A stretch of 64,000 nucleotides of DNA from Rhodospirillum rubrum ATCC 11170 (GCF_000013085.1 NC_007643.1:2527001-2591000), one strand, 5' to 3'. Counted from the stretch's first letter, positions 1 to 8,841 are shown. The notes: generated from the sequence alone by a model not told the origin. Numbers and translations are program-made.

Positions 1-935
1 AGCACATCGACAATGAAATTGGCGAAGACGACGAAGAACGAGGCGTAAATCACCGTGGCCATGATCGTCGGCAGATCCAGATTCTGCATGGCGTCATAAG
101 TCACCTTGCCCACGCCCTGCAGACCGAACACCACTTCGGCCAACAAGGCACCGCCGCCGACCAGGGCGCCGAAATCCAGGCCGAACATGGTGACAAAGGC
201 GACCAGCGACGAGCGCAGGCCATGGCGCAGCAGGATGCGGCGCTCGGACAACCCCTTGGCCCGGGCGGTGCGGATGAAATCCTCCTGCAACACCTCGATC
301 AGACTGGCGCGCAGCACCCGGCCATACAGCCCGACATACAGCGTCGCCAGGGTGAACCAGGGGATGACCAGGGTTTTGAACCACCCCGCCGGATCCTCGG
401 AAAACGGCTTGTAGCCAAGGGCGGGAACCCACGAGAACAAAAAGGTGTCGTGAAAGCGGCTTTGGCTGACCAGATTAGCGACCTCGCCCAGCCAGAACAC
501 CGGCATCGACACGCCGATCAGGCCAAGGATCATCAGCACCCGGTCAAGCCAGCGCCCGCGCGTCATCGCCGCCAGCACGCCAACGACAACGCCGCCGACG
601 ACCCACAGCACCCCCGCGCCCAGCACCAGCGACAAGGTGACGGGAATGGCGTTGACCACGGTGGGCACCACCTTCTGACCGCGATTGACGAAAGAGGTCA
701 GATCGCCGGTGATGAACAGCCGCTTCATCATCAGGGCGTATTGCACCGGCAGCGGCCGGTCGAGGCCGAAGTCATGGCGAACCACCTGCAAGGTTTCCTG
801 CGAGGCGTTGCGCCCGGCGATGCGGGCGGCGGGATCGGACCCGGGAGTGGCGAAAAAGATCAGAAAGACGATCATGCTGATGCCGACCAGCACGAAGATC
901 ATCTGGGCGAAGCGCGAGGCCAGGGCGGTCAGCAT
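1..935 (-). CDS. Peptide/nickel-type ABC transporter permease, OppB/DppB class (partial)
   Basis: Inner-membrane permease of an oligopeptide/dipeptide ABC importer; its 3' end lies beyond the left edge. Translating the reverse strand from the ATG at 935 gives an N-terminal membrane helix followed by a periplasmic segment, which is the DppB/OppB layout. Further hydrophobic segments follow, and a cytoplasmic EAA-type loop (RTARAKGLSERRILLRHGLR) marks the ATPase contact. It lies 5 bp downstream of the OppC-class permease, so both belong to the operon headed by the binding protein at 2029-3720. ATPase genes are not in view and may lie to the left. The substrate cannot be read from the sequence; the neighbouring iminopeptidase suggests peptides or peptide-like amides. 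Family assignment is firm. Confidence 0.9.
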   Translation of the reverse strand, partial: MLTALASRFAQMIFVLVGISMIVFLIFFATPGSDPAARIAGRNASQETLQVVRHDFGLDRPLPVQYALMMKRLFITGDLTSFVNRGQKVVPTVVNAIPVTLSLVLGAGVLWVVGGVVVGVLAAMTRGRWLDRVLMILGLIGVSMPVFWLGEVANLVSQSRFHDTFLFSWVPALGYKPFSEDPAGWFKTLVIPWFTLATLYVGLYGRVLRASLIEVLQEDFIRTARAKGLSERRILLRHGLRSSLVAFVTMFGLDFGALVGGGALLAEVVFGLQGVGKVTYDAMQNLDLPTIMATVIYASFFVVFANFIVDV

Positions 936-940
936 GATCC

Positions 941-2008
941 CTACCCCACCCGCAGCTTGGACTTGGGATCAAGCGCGTCGCGCACGCCATCCCCGAAGAT
1001 GTTCAAGGTCAGAACGCATAACACGATGGCAAGCCCCGGGGCGAAGGCGACCATCGGCCGGCTGTAGAGCAGGCCCTGGCCGTCCTGGATGATCGTGCCC
1101 CAACTGGCGTCGGGCGGCTGTACGCCGATCGACAGGAACGACAGCGAGGATTCTGTCAGCATATTGAGCGCCATCATCAGCGGGATGAACACGATCACCC
1201 GCGTCATGACATTGGGTAGGATGTCGCGCAGCAGAATGCGGGCCGAAGGCACGCCGAGGCCGACGGCGGCCAGGACGAATTCGCTGGTCATCAACGACAG
1301 CACATGGCCGCGGATCGGCCGGGCGACATAGGGCACATAAACGATGCCGATGATGGTGATCGGCAGGGCCAGACTGCCCGCCGTGATCGAAATCGGCCCG
1401 ATCTCGAGCCCTTTGCTGATCAGCACGATCGACAGCGAAATCGCCAGCAGATAGATCGGAAAGGCCCAGAGGATATCAAGAAACCGTGATAACACCCCAT
1501 CGACGACACCGCCGAAATAGCCGGCCACCACGCCGACAAAGGTGGCGAGCACCAGGGTGATCAGCGTCGAGGACCCGGCGATCAACAAGGAATCGCGGCC
1601 GCCATAAAGCAGGCGGGCGGCGACGTCGCGGCCCTGGTTGTCGGCGCCCAGCATATAGGGTCCCAGTCGCCAGGTCGGACCGATCGGCGTCATCCCCAGG
1701 CCCAACCCCTCGGTCGAGGCTTCGAGAACGGCCCGGACCTCGCCATCGACAACGATCTCGCCATTGAGATTGGTCTGGAAGGGATCGCTTCCGGCGATGA
1801 ACTGGGCATAGAGCGGGGCCATCAGGCAGAGGGCGCAGACGACCAGGAACACCGCGAGAGCGACCATCGCCGCCCGGTCGCGCCACAGCTTGCGCAGCGC
1901 GACGGCCCAGGGGCCCTGGGGGGGCGGTTCGGAAGTGAGGGGGGGCGCCCGCCCCCCCTTGTCGTCTGGTTGGCCCGCCGGCGGGCGGGTGGAAAAGGCG
2001 AAGCTCAC
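941..2008 (-). CDS. Peptide/nickel-type ABC transporter permease, OppC/DppC class
   Basis: Second permease of the peptide importer. An N-terminal cytoplasmic tail precedes the first helix (LRKLWRDRAAMVALAVFLVV). A periplasmic domain and the BPD_transp_1 helices follow, with the EAA-type loop reading GVPSARILLRDILPNV and the typical OppC ending DALDPK. I chose the GTG at 2008 because it follows the binding-protein stop and has GAGAGG about 11 nt upstream. An in-frame ATG at 2059 (372 residues) would overlap the binding-protein gene by 31 nt and is the alternative. Length (355 residues) is at the long end for OppC because of a low-complexity Pro/Gly-rich N-terminus. The order binding protein, OppC, OppB is a little unusual, since OppB normally precedes OppC. 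Confidence 0.9.
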   Translation of the reverse strand: MSFAFSTRPPAGQPDDKGGRAPPLTSEPPPQGPWAVALRKLWRDRAAMVALAVFLVVCALCLMAPLYAQFIAGSDPFQTNLNGEIVVDGEVRAVLEASTEGLGLGMTPIGPTWRLGPYMLGADNQGRDVAARLLYGGRDSLLIAGSSTLITLVLATFVGVVAGYFGGVVDGVLSRFLDILWAFPIYLLAISLSIVLISKGLEIGPISITAGSLALPITIIGIVYVPYVARPIRGHVLSLMTSEFVLAAVGLGVPSARILLRDILPNVMTRVIVFIPLMMALNMLTESSLSFLSIGVQPPDASWGTIIQDGQGLLYSRPMVAFAPGLAIVLCVLTLNIFGDGVRDALDPKSKLRVG

Positions 2009-2028
2009 GACGCGACGATCCTCTCGGC

Positions 2029-3720
2029 TCACTCGACCCACGACTGGCTGATCAGCCATTTCGTCTGATTATTGAAGACGAAGCCCTTCACCCGCGCCGA
2101 CAGGAAGGTGACCTGCTTGGGGGTGAACAACACGGCCACCGGCGCCTTGTCGGTGATCGCCTTATCGATGGCCGTCCATTGGGTCGCCGCCTTCGCCGGA
2201 TCCTTCGTCGCCGTGACCAGGGCCTCGGTGATCTGGGCATCGATGGTCTTGTCGCAGAAGCCCGACATATTGATCGAGGAATCCGAGCCCGGGTGGAAGG
2301 AGCCGCAGCTAAACAGCACGTTCAGGAAGTTCGAGGCCGCCGGGTAATCCTGATACCACTGCGAGACGCTGATCTGCACCGCGTTGGCGGTGTTCTGGAT
2401 ATAGGTGAACTGGATGTTCTGCGAGATCGGCTTGACCGAGGCGTCATAGCCAAGCTGCGCAAGCACGCCCTGAAGATAGACGCCGATGGAGCGCGCCACC
2501 GCGTTATCCTCGACGATCACCGTCACCTTCTGCCCCGCCGTCCCCGAGTCCTTGACCAGGGCCTTGGCCTTTTCCAGATCGGGCTTGGACCATTTGGCGC
2601 CGGGCGCCTGGGTATAGGGGCAATAGGCCTCATAGGAGGGGAAGTCGGGCGGCAGGATCTGGCAGGCCGGCGTCGCCAGATTGGCCCCGCCAAACAGCTT
2701 GGTCAGGGCGCCGCGATCGACGGCGTAATTGACCGCCTTGCGCACCCGCTCGTCATTGAACGGTGCCAGATTGACGTTCATCGGCGCATACCACATCGCC
2801 GCGAGCAGATTGAGGTGAACCTGCTTGGCGTATTTGGTGCCGAGCTCGGGCAGGCGATCGGGCGGCGGCGGATCGAACATCCAGTCGGCCTGACCGTTCT
2901 GGATGGCGGTGATCGCCGCCTCTTCCGTCAGACCGAAGTCATAGTTGATCTCGTCGACATAGCCGTCGGGCTGGGCGTCCTTGCTCCATTCCTTGAAATA
3001 GGGATTGCGCACCAGACGCAGGCGGGTATTGGGGTCGTAGCTTTCGATCTTATAGGGCCCGGTGCCGGGGATGGCATCGGTGCCGACATCCTTGGCCGGG
3101 GCGTCGGCGGGCAGGATGGCGGCATGGGGCAAGGACAGCTTTTGCAGGAACTCGGCATCGGCCGCCGCCAGCTTGATAACGATCGTGCCGCTGGCCGGAT
3201 CGGCGCTCACCCCCTCGGCCAGGGTGCACCCCGCCGGCTCGGCCAGACAGTGATCGGCGCCGAGGATGCCGTTGTAGAAGGTTCCGGCGGTCGGGCTGGA
3301 CACCTTGAAGATGCGCTGGAACGAGGCGACGACATCGCCGGTGGTCACCGGCTGACCATTGGAGAAGCGGACACCCTTGCGCAGGGTGAAGGTATAGGTC
3401 TTGCCGTCGTCGCTGACCGTCGGCAGGGCCTCGGCCAGATCGGCGACGATGGCGTTGCCGTCCTTACCATTGGCCTTCTTGAAGCCGACCAAGCCGTCAT
3501 AAAGAATGAAATTCGTTTGGAAATACTGGGCGGTATAATTGATATGGGGATCAAGCGTGCCGCCACCGGCGCGGGCCAGCAGCCGCAGGGATCCGCCGCG
3601 CTTGCCCTCCTCGGCCTGGGCCGCGGGTCCGGAGGCCGCCCACAGGCCGCCAGCCAGGGCGGCGCAAGACAGGGCGAGAAAGGCCGTTCGCGCCGTCGAT
3701 TTCACTGATCTCATTGTCAT
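2029..3720 (-). CDS. Extracellular solute-binding protein, family 5 (peptide ABC importer)
   Basis: Periplasmic binding component of the importer, 563 residues. The N-terminus is a Sec signal peptide with an Ala-rich core ending AAQA before EEGKRGG. The mature protein shows SBP family 5 features: GGTLDPH near the start, GKTYTFTLRKGVRFSNG (the usual family signature region), GTGPYKIESYDPNTRLRLVRN and a C-terminal lobe. AAGGGTGAA just upstream of the ATG at 3720 is a fair ribosome site. It heads an operon with two permeases and is transcribed away from the LuxR-type regulator across a 318-bp gap. In the described Pseudomonas PipR locus a peptide-type transporter also neighbours the LuxR solo and iminopeptidase, so it may take up the inducing compound; that is inference. 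Confidence 0.93.
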   Translation of the reverse strand: MTMRSVKSTARTAFLALSCAALAGGLWAASGPAAQAEEGKRGGSLRLLARAGGGTLDPHINYTAQYFQTNFILYDGLVGFKKANGKDGNAIVADLAEALPTVSDDGKTYTFTLRKGVRFSNGQPVTTGDVVASFQRIFKVSSPTAGTFYNGILGADHCLAEPAGCTLAEGVSADPASGTIVIKLAAADAEFLQKLSLPHAAILPADAPAKDVGTDAIPGTGPYKIESYDPNTRLRLVRNPYFKEWSKDAQPDGYVDEINYDFGLTEEAAITAIQNGQADWMFDPPPPDRLPELGTKYAKQVHLNLLAAMWYAPMNVNLAPFNDERVRKAVNYAVDRGALTKLFGGANLATPACQILPPDFPSYEAYCPYTQAPGAKWSKPDLEKAKALVKDSGTAGQKVTVIVEDNAVARSIGVYLQGVLAQLGYDASVKPISQNIQFTYIQNTANAVQISVSQWYQDYPAASNFLNVLFSCGSFHPGSDSSINMSGFCDKTIDAQITEALVTATKDPAKAATQWTAIDKAITDKAPVAVLFTPKQVTFLSARVKGFVFNNQTKWLISQSWVE

Positions 3721-3816
3721 TTCACCCTTGGACCTGTGCCGTTGCGGACTGTGGTGGAAAGCTTCTGATCGCGATAGGGACGCTCAGCATTGGATCAGCA
3801 CTGCAAGGCCCGGACC

Positions 3817-3838
3817 ATCCTGTTAAATTTGATAGGAT
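3817..3838. promoter_or_regulatory. Dyad in the divergent SBP/luxR control region
   Basis: An interrupted inverted repeat ATCCT-N12-AGGAT lies in the 318-bp gap (3721-4038) between the divergent binding-protein and luxR genes. The gap is locally AT-rich around it. A 20-22 bp dyad upstream of a transporter controlled by a neighbouring LuxR protein is what a lux-box-like operator would look like, but the half-sites do not match a classical lux box. The rest of the gap shows no gene or RNA that I recognise. Confidence 0.3.
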
Positions 3839-3994
3839 CAAAGGTCGGAAATCCGGGCCAAGCAAAACTAAAAAGGGAAAGATATTCCCACTATTCTTTT
3901 AAAGAGTGTAACCTTGGTCGCCCTTGCTCAGATTCAAGGCGAGGACTGCCAAGGATTTGGGCATTCCCCCGATCTTTTACGAGGGGAGGCCGGT

Positions 3995-4023
3995 TTGACG
4001 CTTTGCTGAGCAAGGATTAGGCT
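3995..4023 (+). promoter_or_regulatory. Candidate sigma70 promoter for luxR
   Basis: TTGACG at 3995-4000 and TAGGCT at 4018-4023 are separated by 17 bp. Transcription would begin near 4030, which makes the ATG at 4039 almost leaderless and slightly favours the second in-frame ATG at 4057. The -10 match is weak. Confidence 0.35.
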
Positions 4024-4038
4024 TATGCGCCGTGTTCG

Positions 4039-4776
4039 ATGACGAGGGCTTCCAGGATGACGACGGCCTCTCCCGGTTTTGACGCCCACCTCGACGCCGC
4101 CTGCCGGCAGGCGATGGCGCTTGGCTTCGCCGCCGTGCTCTATGATTACTCGCCGGTTCCGCGCGCCCATGACGGCACCCTGATCACCCCGACCATCCTG
4201 GAAACCCGCAATCTGCCGGTCGATATGGCTGAGATCTGGTGCAAACAGGGGTATTATCAGATCGATCCGGTGCAAGACGCCGCCCTGTTGGTCAGCGCGC
4301 CCTTCGTCTGGTCCCATGAGGGTGACCAAAGCGATGTCATGGCCCGGGTTCTGCGCGCCGAGCACCGACCGGTTCTGGACTATCTCCGGCACCGTGGCCT
4401 GACCCGCGGCGTCACGGTGCCGATCCGCTGCGGCGAGGGGGCGCTGGCCACCTTCACGGCGATTGCCCCGAGCGGCGCGCCCTTCCCGCCCGAGGATCGG
4501 CTCTCGAGCCTGGGCCTGCTCGGCCAAAGCTTTCACGACCGGGTTTATCCCGGGTTTCCGGCCGCCAGCCATCTTTGCCCGGTTGTTCACCTGACCCGAC
4601 GCGAGCGCGAGTGTTTGGCGCTTTGCGGCGAGGGCCTGACCGCCAAGGAGATCGCCTATCGCATCGACCGTTCGGTGCCCACCGTGGTTTTCCACCTGAG
4701 CGCCGCCACCCGCAAGCTGGGGGCGCGCAACCGCTTCCAGGCGATCGCCCGCGCCGCCTACTACCGCTTGTTATAA
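4039..4776 (+). CDS. LuxR-family transcriptional regulator (OryR/PipR-type LuxR solo)
   Basis: Cytoplasmic one-component regulator: N-terminal autoinducer-binding domain (about 15-165) and C-terminal LuxR/GerE helix-turn-helix (about 180-245: LTRRERECLALCGEGLTAKE, TVVFHL, KLGARNRFQAI). Ungapped alignment of GYYQIDPV with LasR/TraR puts Met63 at TraR Trp57 and Trp67 at TraR Tyr61, while Asp76, Pro77 and Trp91 match Asp70, Pro71 and Trp85. The Trp57-to-Met and Tyr61-to-Trp pair is the known hallmark of plant-responsive LuxR solos (OryR, PsoR, PipR) that do not bind AHLs. No luxI is present and a proline iminopeptidase gene follows, as in those systems. The start may be the ATG at 4057, preceded by GACGAGGG. 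The ligand is unknown; an ethanolamine-type or peptide-like compound is inferred by analogy. Confidence 0.9.
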   Translation: MTRASRMTTASPGFDAHLDAACRQAMALGFAAVLYDYSPVPRAHDGTLITPTILETRNLPVDMAEIWCKQGYYQIDPVQDAALLVSAPFVWSHEGDQSDVMARVLRAEHRPVLDYLRHRGLTRGVTVPIRCGEGALATFTAIAPSGAPFPPEDRLSSLGLLGQSFHDRVYPGFPAASHLCPVVHLTRRERECLALCGEGLTAKEIAYRIDRSVPTVVFHLSAATRKLGARNRFQAIARAAYYRLL

Positions 4777-4786
4777 CCTATGGGTT

Positions 4787-4798
4787 TTGACAGCTGTC
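4787..4798 (+). promoter_or_regulatory. Palindrome / -35-like element upstream of the iminopeptidase
   Basis: The 89-bp gap between luxR and the iminopeptidase contains TTGACA (4787-4792) overlapping the perfect palindrome GACAGCTGTC (4789-4798). No good -10 lies 17 bp away, as expected for an activator-dependent promoter. It may be half of a lux-box-like operator. Confidence 0.3.
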
Positions 4799-4865
4799 GG
4801 ACCGCGCCGATGGCCCCTAGGCTGGGGATTTCCAGTTCCAAGGAACGATCGCGGAGGGCCAAAGG

Positions 4866-5765
4866 GTGGCAATTGAAAGCGTTGAGGGGTTCGCCCCGTT
4901 TCGGGAGTTTCAGACCTGGTACAGGGTCACCGGCGATCTGAAGGCGGCCAAGGCGCCCTTGGTCATCGCCCACGGCGGTCCGGGCTGTACCCACGACTAT
5001 GTTGATTCCTTCAAAGAGATCGCCGGGAGCGGACGGGCGGTTGTGCACTACGACCAGATCGGCAATGGCCGCTCCACCCATCTGCGCGACAAGGGGGCGG
5101 ATTTCTGGACGGTCGAGCTGTTCCTTGACGAACTCGACTCGCTGCTGGCCCATCTCGGCATCGCCGGGCGCTATCACCTGCTTGGCCAGTCGTGGGGCGG
5201 CATGTTGAGCGCCGAGCACGCGGTGCGCCAACCTGCCGGCCTGCTCTCGCTGACCCTGGCCAATTCCCTGGCCTCGATGCCGTTGTGGACCGCCGCCGCC
5301 GCCGGACTGCGCGCCGAACTGCCCGCCGAGGTCAGGGCCACCCTCACCGCCCATGAAGCGGCCGGAACCACCGACCATCCCGACTACAAGGCGGCGAGCC
5401 GGGCCTTTTATGACCGCCACGTCTGCCGCGTCACCCCCTGGCCGCCCGAGGTGGCGCGCACCTTCGCCGCCGTCGATGACGACCCCACCGTTTACGTCAC
5501 CATGAACGGCCCCACCGAATTCCACGTGATCGGCACCCTGCGCGACTGGAGCGTCATCGACCGCCTGCCCAGGATCGACGTGCCGACCTTCATTTATCGC
5601 GGCGCCTTCGATGAGGCGACCCAGGCCTGCATCCAGCCGTTCATCGATCACATCGGCAAAGCGGAATGGGCGGTCTTCCCGGACTCCAGCCACATGCCCC
5701 ATGTCGAAGTAAAGGATATCTGCCTGGGCGCGGTCGCCGCCTTCCTTGATCGCCACGACGGCTGA
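4866..5765 (+). CDS. pip: Proline iminopeptidase, alpha/beta hydrolase (PipA-like)
   Basis: Cytoplasmic serine aminopeptidase that would release N-terminal proline, or cleave related amides, from short peptides; family S33. The 299-residue protein has the oxyanion-hole motif HGGPG (36-40), DQIGNGRS (63-70), the nucleophile elbow GQSWGG with Ser109, a late Asp in YRGAFDEAT and His in FPDSSHMPH, all in the right order. No signal peptide is visible, which fits action on imported substrates. The start is GTG at 4866 with an AGGG-type site just upstream. It lies directly downstream of the LuxR solo in the same direction, the arrangement known for oryR/pip and pipR/pipA, so regulation by that protein is likely. 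A strong terminator follows at 5796-5829. Confidence 0.9.
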   Translation: MAIESVEGFAPFREFQTWYRVTGDLKAAKAPLVIAHGGPGCTHDYVDSFKEIAGSGRAVVHYDQIGNGRSTHLRDKGADFWTVELFLDELDSLLAHLGIAGRYHLLGQSWGGMLSAEHAVRQPAGLLSLTLANSLASMPLWTAAAAGLRAELPAEVRATLTAHEAAGTTDHPDYKAASRAFYDRHVCRVTPWPPEVARTFAAVDDDPTVYVTMNGPTEFHVIGTLRDWSVIDRLPRIDVPTFIYRGAFDEATQACIQPFIDHIGKAEWAVFPDSSHMPHVEVKDICLGAVAAFLDRHDG

Positions 5766-5795
5766 TCCCGGGCAAAAGGCGTCGCCTAATCGCGC

Positions 5796-5829
5796 AAAGG
5801 GCGGGACCGCTGCCGGTCCCGCCCTTTTT
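5796..5829. terminator. Rho-independent terminator between pip and pntB
   Basis: A perfect 13-bp stem (5796-5808 with 5815-5827) and a 6-nt loop are followed by TTTTT. On the reverse strand the same stem ends pntB transcripts, so it probably serves both convergent units. A second small hairpin (5840-5846/5851-5857) overlaps the pntB stop codon. Confidence 0.85.
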
Positions 5830-5855
5830 CGTAATCAATGACCGCTCTCAAGCGG

Positions 5856-7250
5856 TCAGTTCATCGCCTGGACGATCTGCTCGGTCATCTTCTTGGCGTC
5901 GCCAAACAGCATCATCGTGTTGTTGCGGAAGAACAGTTCGTTCTCGACGCCGGCATAGCCCGAGGCCATCGAGCGCTTGATGAACAGCACGGTTCCGGCC
6001 TTTTCAACGTCAAGGATCGGCATGCCGTAGATCGGGCTCGACGGATCGGTCTTGGCCGCCGGGTTGGTCACGTCGTTGGCGCCGATGACGAAGGCGACAT
6101 CGGCGGTCTGGAACGAGCTGTTGATCTCTTCGAGCTCGAAGACCTCGTCATAGGGCACATTGGCCTCGGCCAGCAGCACGTTCATATGCCCGGGCATACG
6201 GCCGGCCACCGGATGGATGGCGTAGGAAACCTCGACGCCTTCCTTCTTGAGCACATCGGCCATTTCGCGCAGGGCGTGCTGGGCCTGGGCCACCGCCATG
6301 CCATAGCCGGGCACGATGATGACCTTCGAGGCGTTCTTCATGATGAAGGCCGCGTCTTCGGCGCTGCCGGCCTTGACCGAACGATCGCCGGCCGCGCCAC
6401 CGGCCGCCGCTACGCCGCCCTCGCTGCCGAAGCCGCCCAGGATGACGTTGAAGATCGAGCGGTTCATGCCCTTGCACATGATGTAGCTGAGGATGGCGCC
6501 CGACGACCCGACCAGGGCGCCGGCGATGATCAGCAGCGGATTGCCCAGGGTGAAGCCAATGCCCGCAGCCGCCCAGCCCGAATAGCTGTTGAGCATCGAG
6601 ATGACGACCGGCATGTCGGCGCCGCCGATCGGAATGATCAGCAAGAAGCCAAGGGCGAAGGCCAGGATCATCAGGGCGAAATAGGCGGTGTGGCTTTCGG
6701 TGGCGGCGAAGACCACCAGCAGCACGACCAGCAGAATGCCAAGCACGGCGTTCAGCGGATGCTGCATCGGGAAGGTCACCGGCTTGCCGGCGATCAGCCC
6801 CTGAAGCTTGCCAAAGGCGATCACCGATCCCGAGAAGGTGATGGCGCCGACGGCCAGGCCGAGCGACATTTCAACCAGCGATCCGGCGTGGATCGCCCCG
6901 GCCGAACCGATGCCATAGGCTTCGGGATTGAGCAGGGCGCCGGTGGCCACCAGCACGGCGGCCATGCCGACCAGCGAGTGGAAGGCGGCGACAAGCTGCG
7001 GCAGGGCGGTCATCAGCACCTTTTTGGCGATCACCGTGCCGATGGCGCCGCCGATGGCGATCGCCAGGACGATCCAGGCATAGGCCTGAACCGAAGGCGA
7101 CAGCAGCGTGGTCAGGATGGCGATCGCCATGCCGACCATGCCCATGCGGTTGCCGTTGCGCGCCGATTCCGGATTGGACAGGCCGCGCAGGGCGAGAATG
7201 AAGAGCACGCCGGCGACGATATAGGCCGCCATGGTAAGACTATGCGTCAT
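5856..7250 (-). CDS. pntB: Proton-translocating NAD(P) transhydrogenase, beta subunit
   Basis: Provides part of the membrane proton channel (domain II) and the NADP(H)-binding domain III of the transhydrogenase, which uses the proton gradient to drive hydride transfer from NADH to NADP+. The 464-residue protein has about eight to nine hydrophobic helices in residues 1-265, then a soluble C-terminal domain with the NADP(H) signature GYGMAVAQAQHAL and the segment NDVTNPAAK. Length and sequence match my memory of R. rubrum PntB. It is the third gene of pntAA-pntAB-pntB, 13 bp after pntAB, and is ended by the stem-loop at 5796-5829. Confidence 0.97.
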   Translation of the reverse strand: MTHSLTMAAYIVAGVLFILALRGLSNPESARNGNRMGMVGMAIAILTTLLSPSVQAYAWIVLAIAIGGAIGTVIAKKVLMTALPQLVAAFHSLVGMAAVLVATGALLNPEAYGIGSAGAIHAGSLVEMSLGLAVGAITFSGSVIAFGKLQGLIAGKPVTFPMQHPLNAVLGILLVVLLVVFAATESHTAYFALMILAFALGFLLIIPIGGADMPVVISMLNSYSGWAAAGIGFTLGNPLLIIAGALVGSSGAILSYIMCKGMNRSIFNVILGGFGSEGGVAAAGGAAGDRSVKAGSAEDAAFIMKNASKVIIVPGYGMAVAQAQHALREMADVLKKEGVEVSYAIHPVAGRMPGHMNVLLAEANVPYDEVFELEEINSSFQTADVAFVIGANDVTNPAAKTDPSSPIYGMPILDVEKAGTVLFIKRSMASGYAGVENELFFRNNTMMLFGDAKKMTEQIVQAMN

Positions 7251-7263
7251 GGTCGCGTGCCCC

Positions 7264-7683
7264 TTACTTCTGCTTCTTCTTGAACATGGCCAGCATTCGT
7301 TGGGTCACGATGAACCCGCCGAAGATGTTCACGCTCGCAAGCAGGATGGCGAAGAAGCCCAGCACCTTCGACGCGCTGAAGGCTTCAGGACCGGTGGCGA
7401 TCAGCGCCCCGACGACGATGACCGAGGAAATGGCGTTGGTGACGCCCATCAGCGGGCTGTGAAGGGCCGGGGTCACCGACCACACCACATAAAAGCCGAT
7501 GAAGCAGGCCAGGACGAAAACCGTCATCAGCCACCAGAACTCGCTGGCGCCTTCCGTGGCGGCGGCGGCCGGCAGAACCGCATGGCTGGCCTGAAGGGCC
7601 AGGGCCTGGGCATGCTGGGACAATTCAAGGGCCTGTTGCGAGAGCTGATTGAAGCCCTCGACGAGGATGTTCTTGTCTTCCAT
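7264..7683 (-). CDS. pntAB: Transhydrogenase alpha subunit, membrane part
   Basis: Small integral-membrane subunit (139 residues) carrying the alpha-subunit share of proton channel domain II. Four hydrophobic helices are visible after a polar amphipathic N-terminus (from FWWLMTVFVLACFIGFYVVW onward), and the C-terminus is basic (MFKKKQK). In enteric bacteria this part is fused to the soluble NAD(H) domain as PntA; the split seen here is the R. rubrum arrangement. It begins 3 bp after the pntAA stop, so the two are probably translationally linked. Confidence 0.96.
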   Translation of the reverse strand: MEDKNILVEGFNQLSQQALELSQHAQALALQASHAVLPAAAATEGASEFWWLMTVFVLACFIGFYVVWSVTPALHSPLMGVTNAISSVIVVGALIATGPEAFSASKVLGFFAILLASVNIFGGFIVTQRMLAMFKKKQK

Positions 7684-7686
7684 CGC

Positions 7687-8841
7687 TTATGCTCCCTGTC
7701 CGGTCAGCGCCGGATGGACGATGGCGCCATCGCGGGTCACACAGGTGCCCGAAACCGTTTCGTCCTCGAGCTTCATCACCAGCGTCTTCGTGTCCTTGTC
7801 GACGTGGGGGGTGAGGAAGTTCAGAAGGTTCTTGGCGAACAACGGGCTGGCGTCGGCGGCGACGCGCGAGGGGACGTTGGTGTGGCCAACGATCTTGACG
7901 CCGTGTTTGACAACGATCTTGCCCGGCTCCGACAGCGGGCAATTGCCGCCGGCTTCGACGGCCAGATCGATGATGACGCTGCCCGGCTTCATCTTGGTCA
8001 CCATCTCCTCGGTGATCAGCACCGGCGCGGGCTTGCCGGGGATCAGGGCGGTGGTGATGGCGATATCGGTCTTGACCAGTTCCTTGAGCACGGCCTCGGC
8101 CTGCTTCTTGCGGAACTCCTCGCCCATTTCCTTGGCGTAGCCGCCGGCGGTCTCGGCGGTCTTCATCGCCTCGTCATCGACGGTGATGAACTTGCCGCCC
8201 AGGCTTTCCACCTGTTCCTTGGTGGCGGCGCGAACGTCGGTGGCCATGACCACGGCGCCCAGGCGCTTGGCCGTGGCGATCGCCTGCAATCCGGCGACGC
8301 CGACGCCAAACACCAGCACGCGGGCCGGCGGCACGGTGCCGGCGGCGGTCATCATCATCGGAAAGGCGCGGGCGAATTCATAAGCGCCGTCGATCACGGC
8401 GCGATAGCCCGCGAGGTTCGACTGGCTGGAAAGGATATCCATCGACTGGGCGCGGCTGATCCGCGGCATCAGTTCCATGGCATAGGCGGTGATCTTGCGC
8501 TTGGTCAGGGCCTCGACCACCGGACGGTTGGTCAGGGCGCCAAGATGGCACATCAGGACCGCGCCTTCCTTGATCAGGGCGACCTCGTCGGTGCCCTCCT
8601 CGGCGGTCATCGGCCGCTGTACCTTCCAGACCACATCGGCCTGGGACAGGGCCTGCGCCGCCGTGCTGGCGATGGTGGCGCCGGCGGCGGTCAAGGCATC
8701 GTCGGTTATCGACGCGCCGACACCGGCCCCTTGTTCGACGATCACCTCGAACCCCAGGCCGACGAGCTTCTTCACCACCTCGGGAGAGATGGCGACGCGA
8801 TCCTCGCCGGGGCGTCGCTCTTTTGGAATAGCGATCTTCAT
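7687..8841 (-). CDS. pntAA: Transhydrogenase alpha subunit, soluble NAD(H)-binding domain I
   Basis: Soluble peripheral subunit that binds NAD(H) on the cytoplasmic face and passes hydride to PntB domain III. The 384-residue sequence starts MKIAIPKERRPGED. It contains the Rossmann motif VLVFGVGVAGLQAIATAKRLG, the mobile-loop region and the catalytic segment around SSQSNLAGYRAVIDGAYE. It agrees throughout with the crystallised R. rubrum domain I as I remember it, and is the strongest organism clue in the window. I placed the start at 8841 on family length; an in-frame extension upstream has no family similarity. It is first in the operon; its promoter must lie in 8842-9081, where I cannot name a clear one. 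Confidence 0.97.
   Translation of the reverse strand: MKIAIPKERRPGEDRVAISPEVVKKLVGLGFEVIVEQGAGVGASITDDALTAAGATIASTAAQALSQADVVWKVQRPMTAEEGTDEVALIKEGAVLMCHLGALTNRPVVEALTKRKITAYAMELMPRISRAQSMDILSSQSNLAGYRAVIDGAYEFARAFPMMMTAAGTVPPARVLVFGVGVAGLQAIATAKRLGAVVMATDVRAATKEQVESLGGKFITVDDEAMKTAETAGGYAKEMGEEFRKKQAEAVLKELVKTDIAITTALIPGKPAPVLITEEMVTKMKPGSVIIDLAVEAGGNCPLSEPGKIVVKHGVKIVGHTNVPSRVAADASPLFAKNLLNFLTPHVDKDTKTLVMKLEDETVSGTCVTRDGAIVHPALTGQGA

Noticed and set aside
2179-3708. Long forward frame opposite the binding-protein gene
   Set aside because: Antisense shadow caused by high GC; the protein is an Arg/Gly/Asp-rich mixture with no family features, while the reverse strand encodes a complete SBP.
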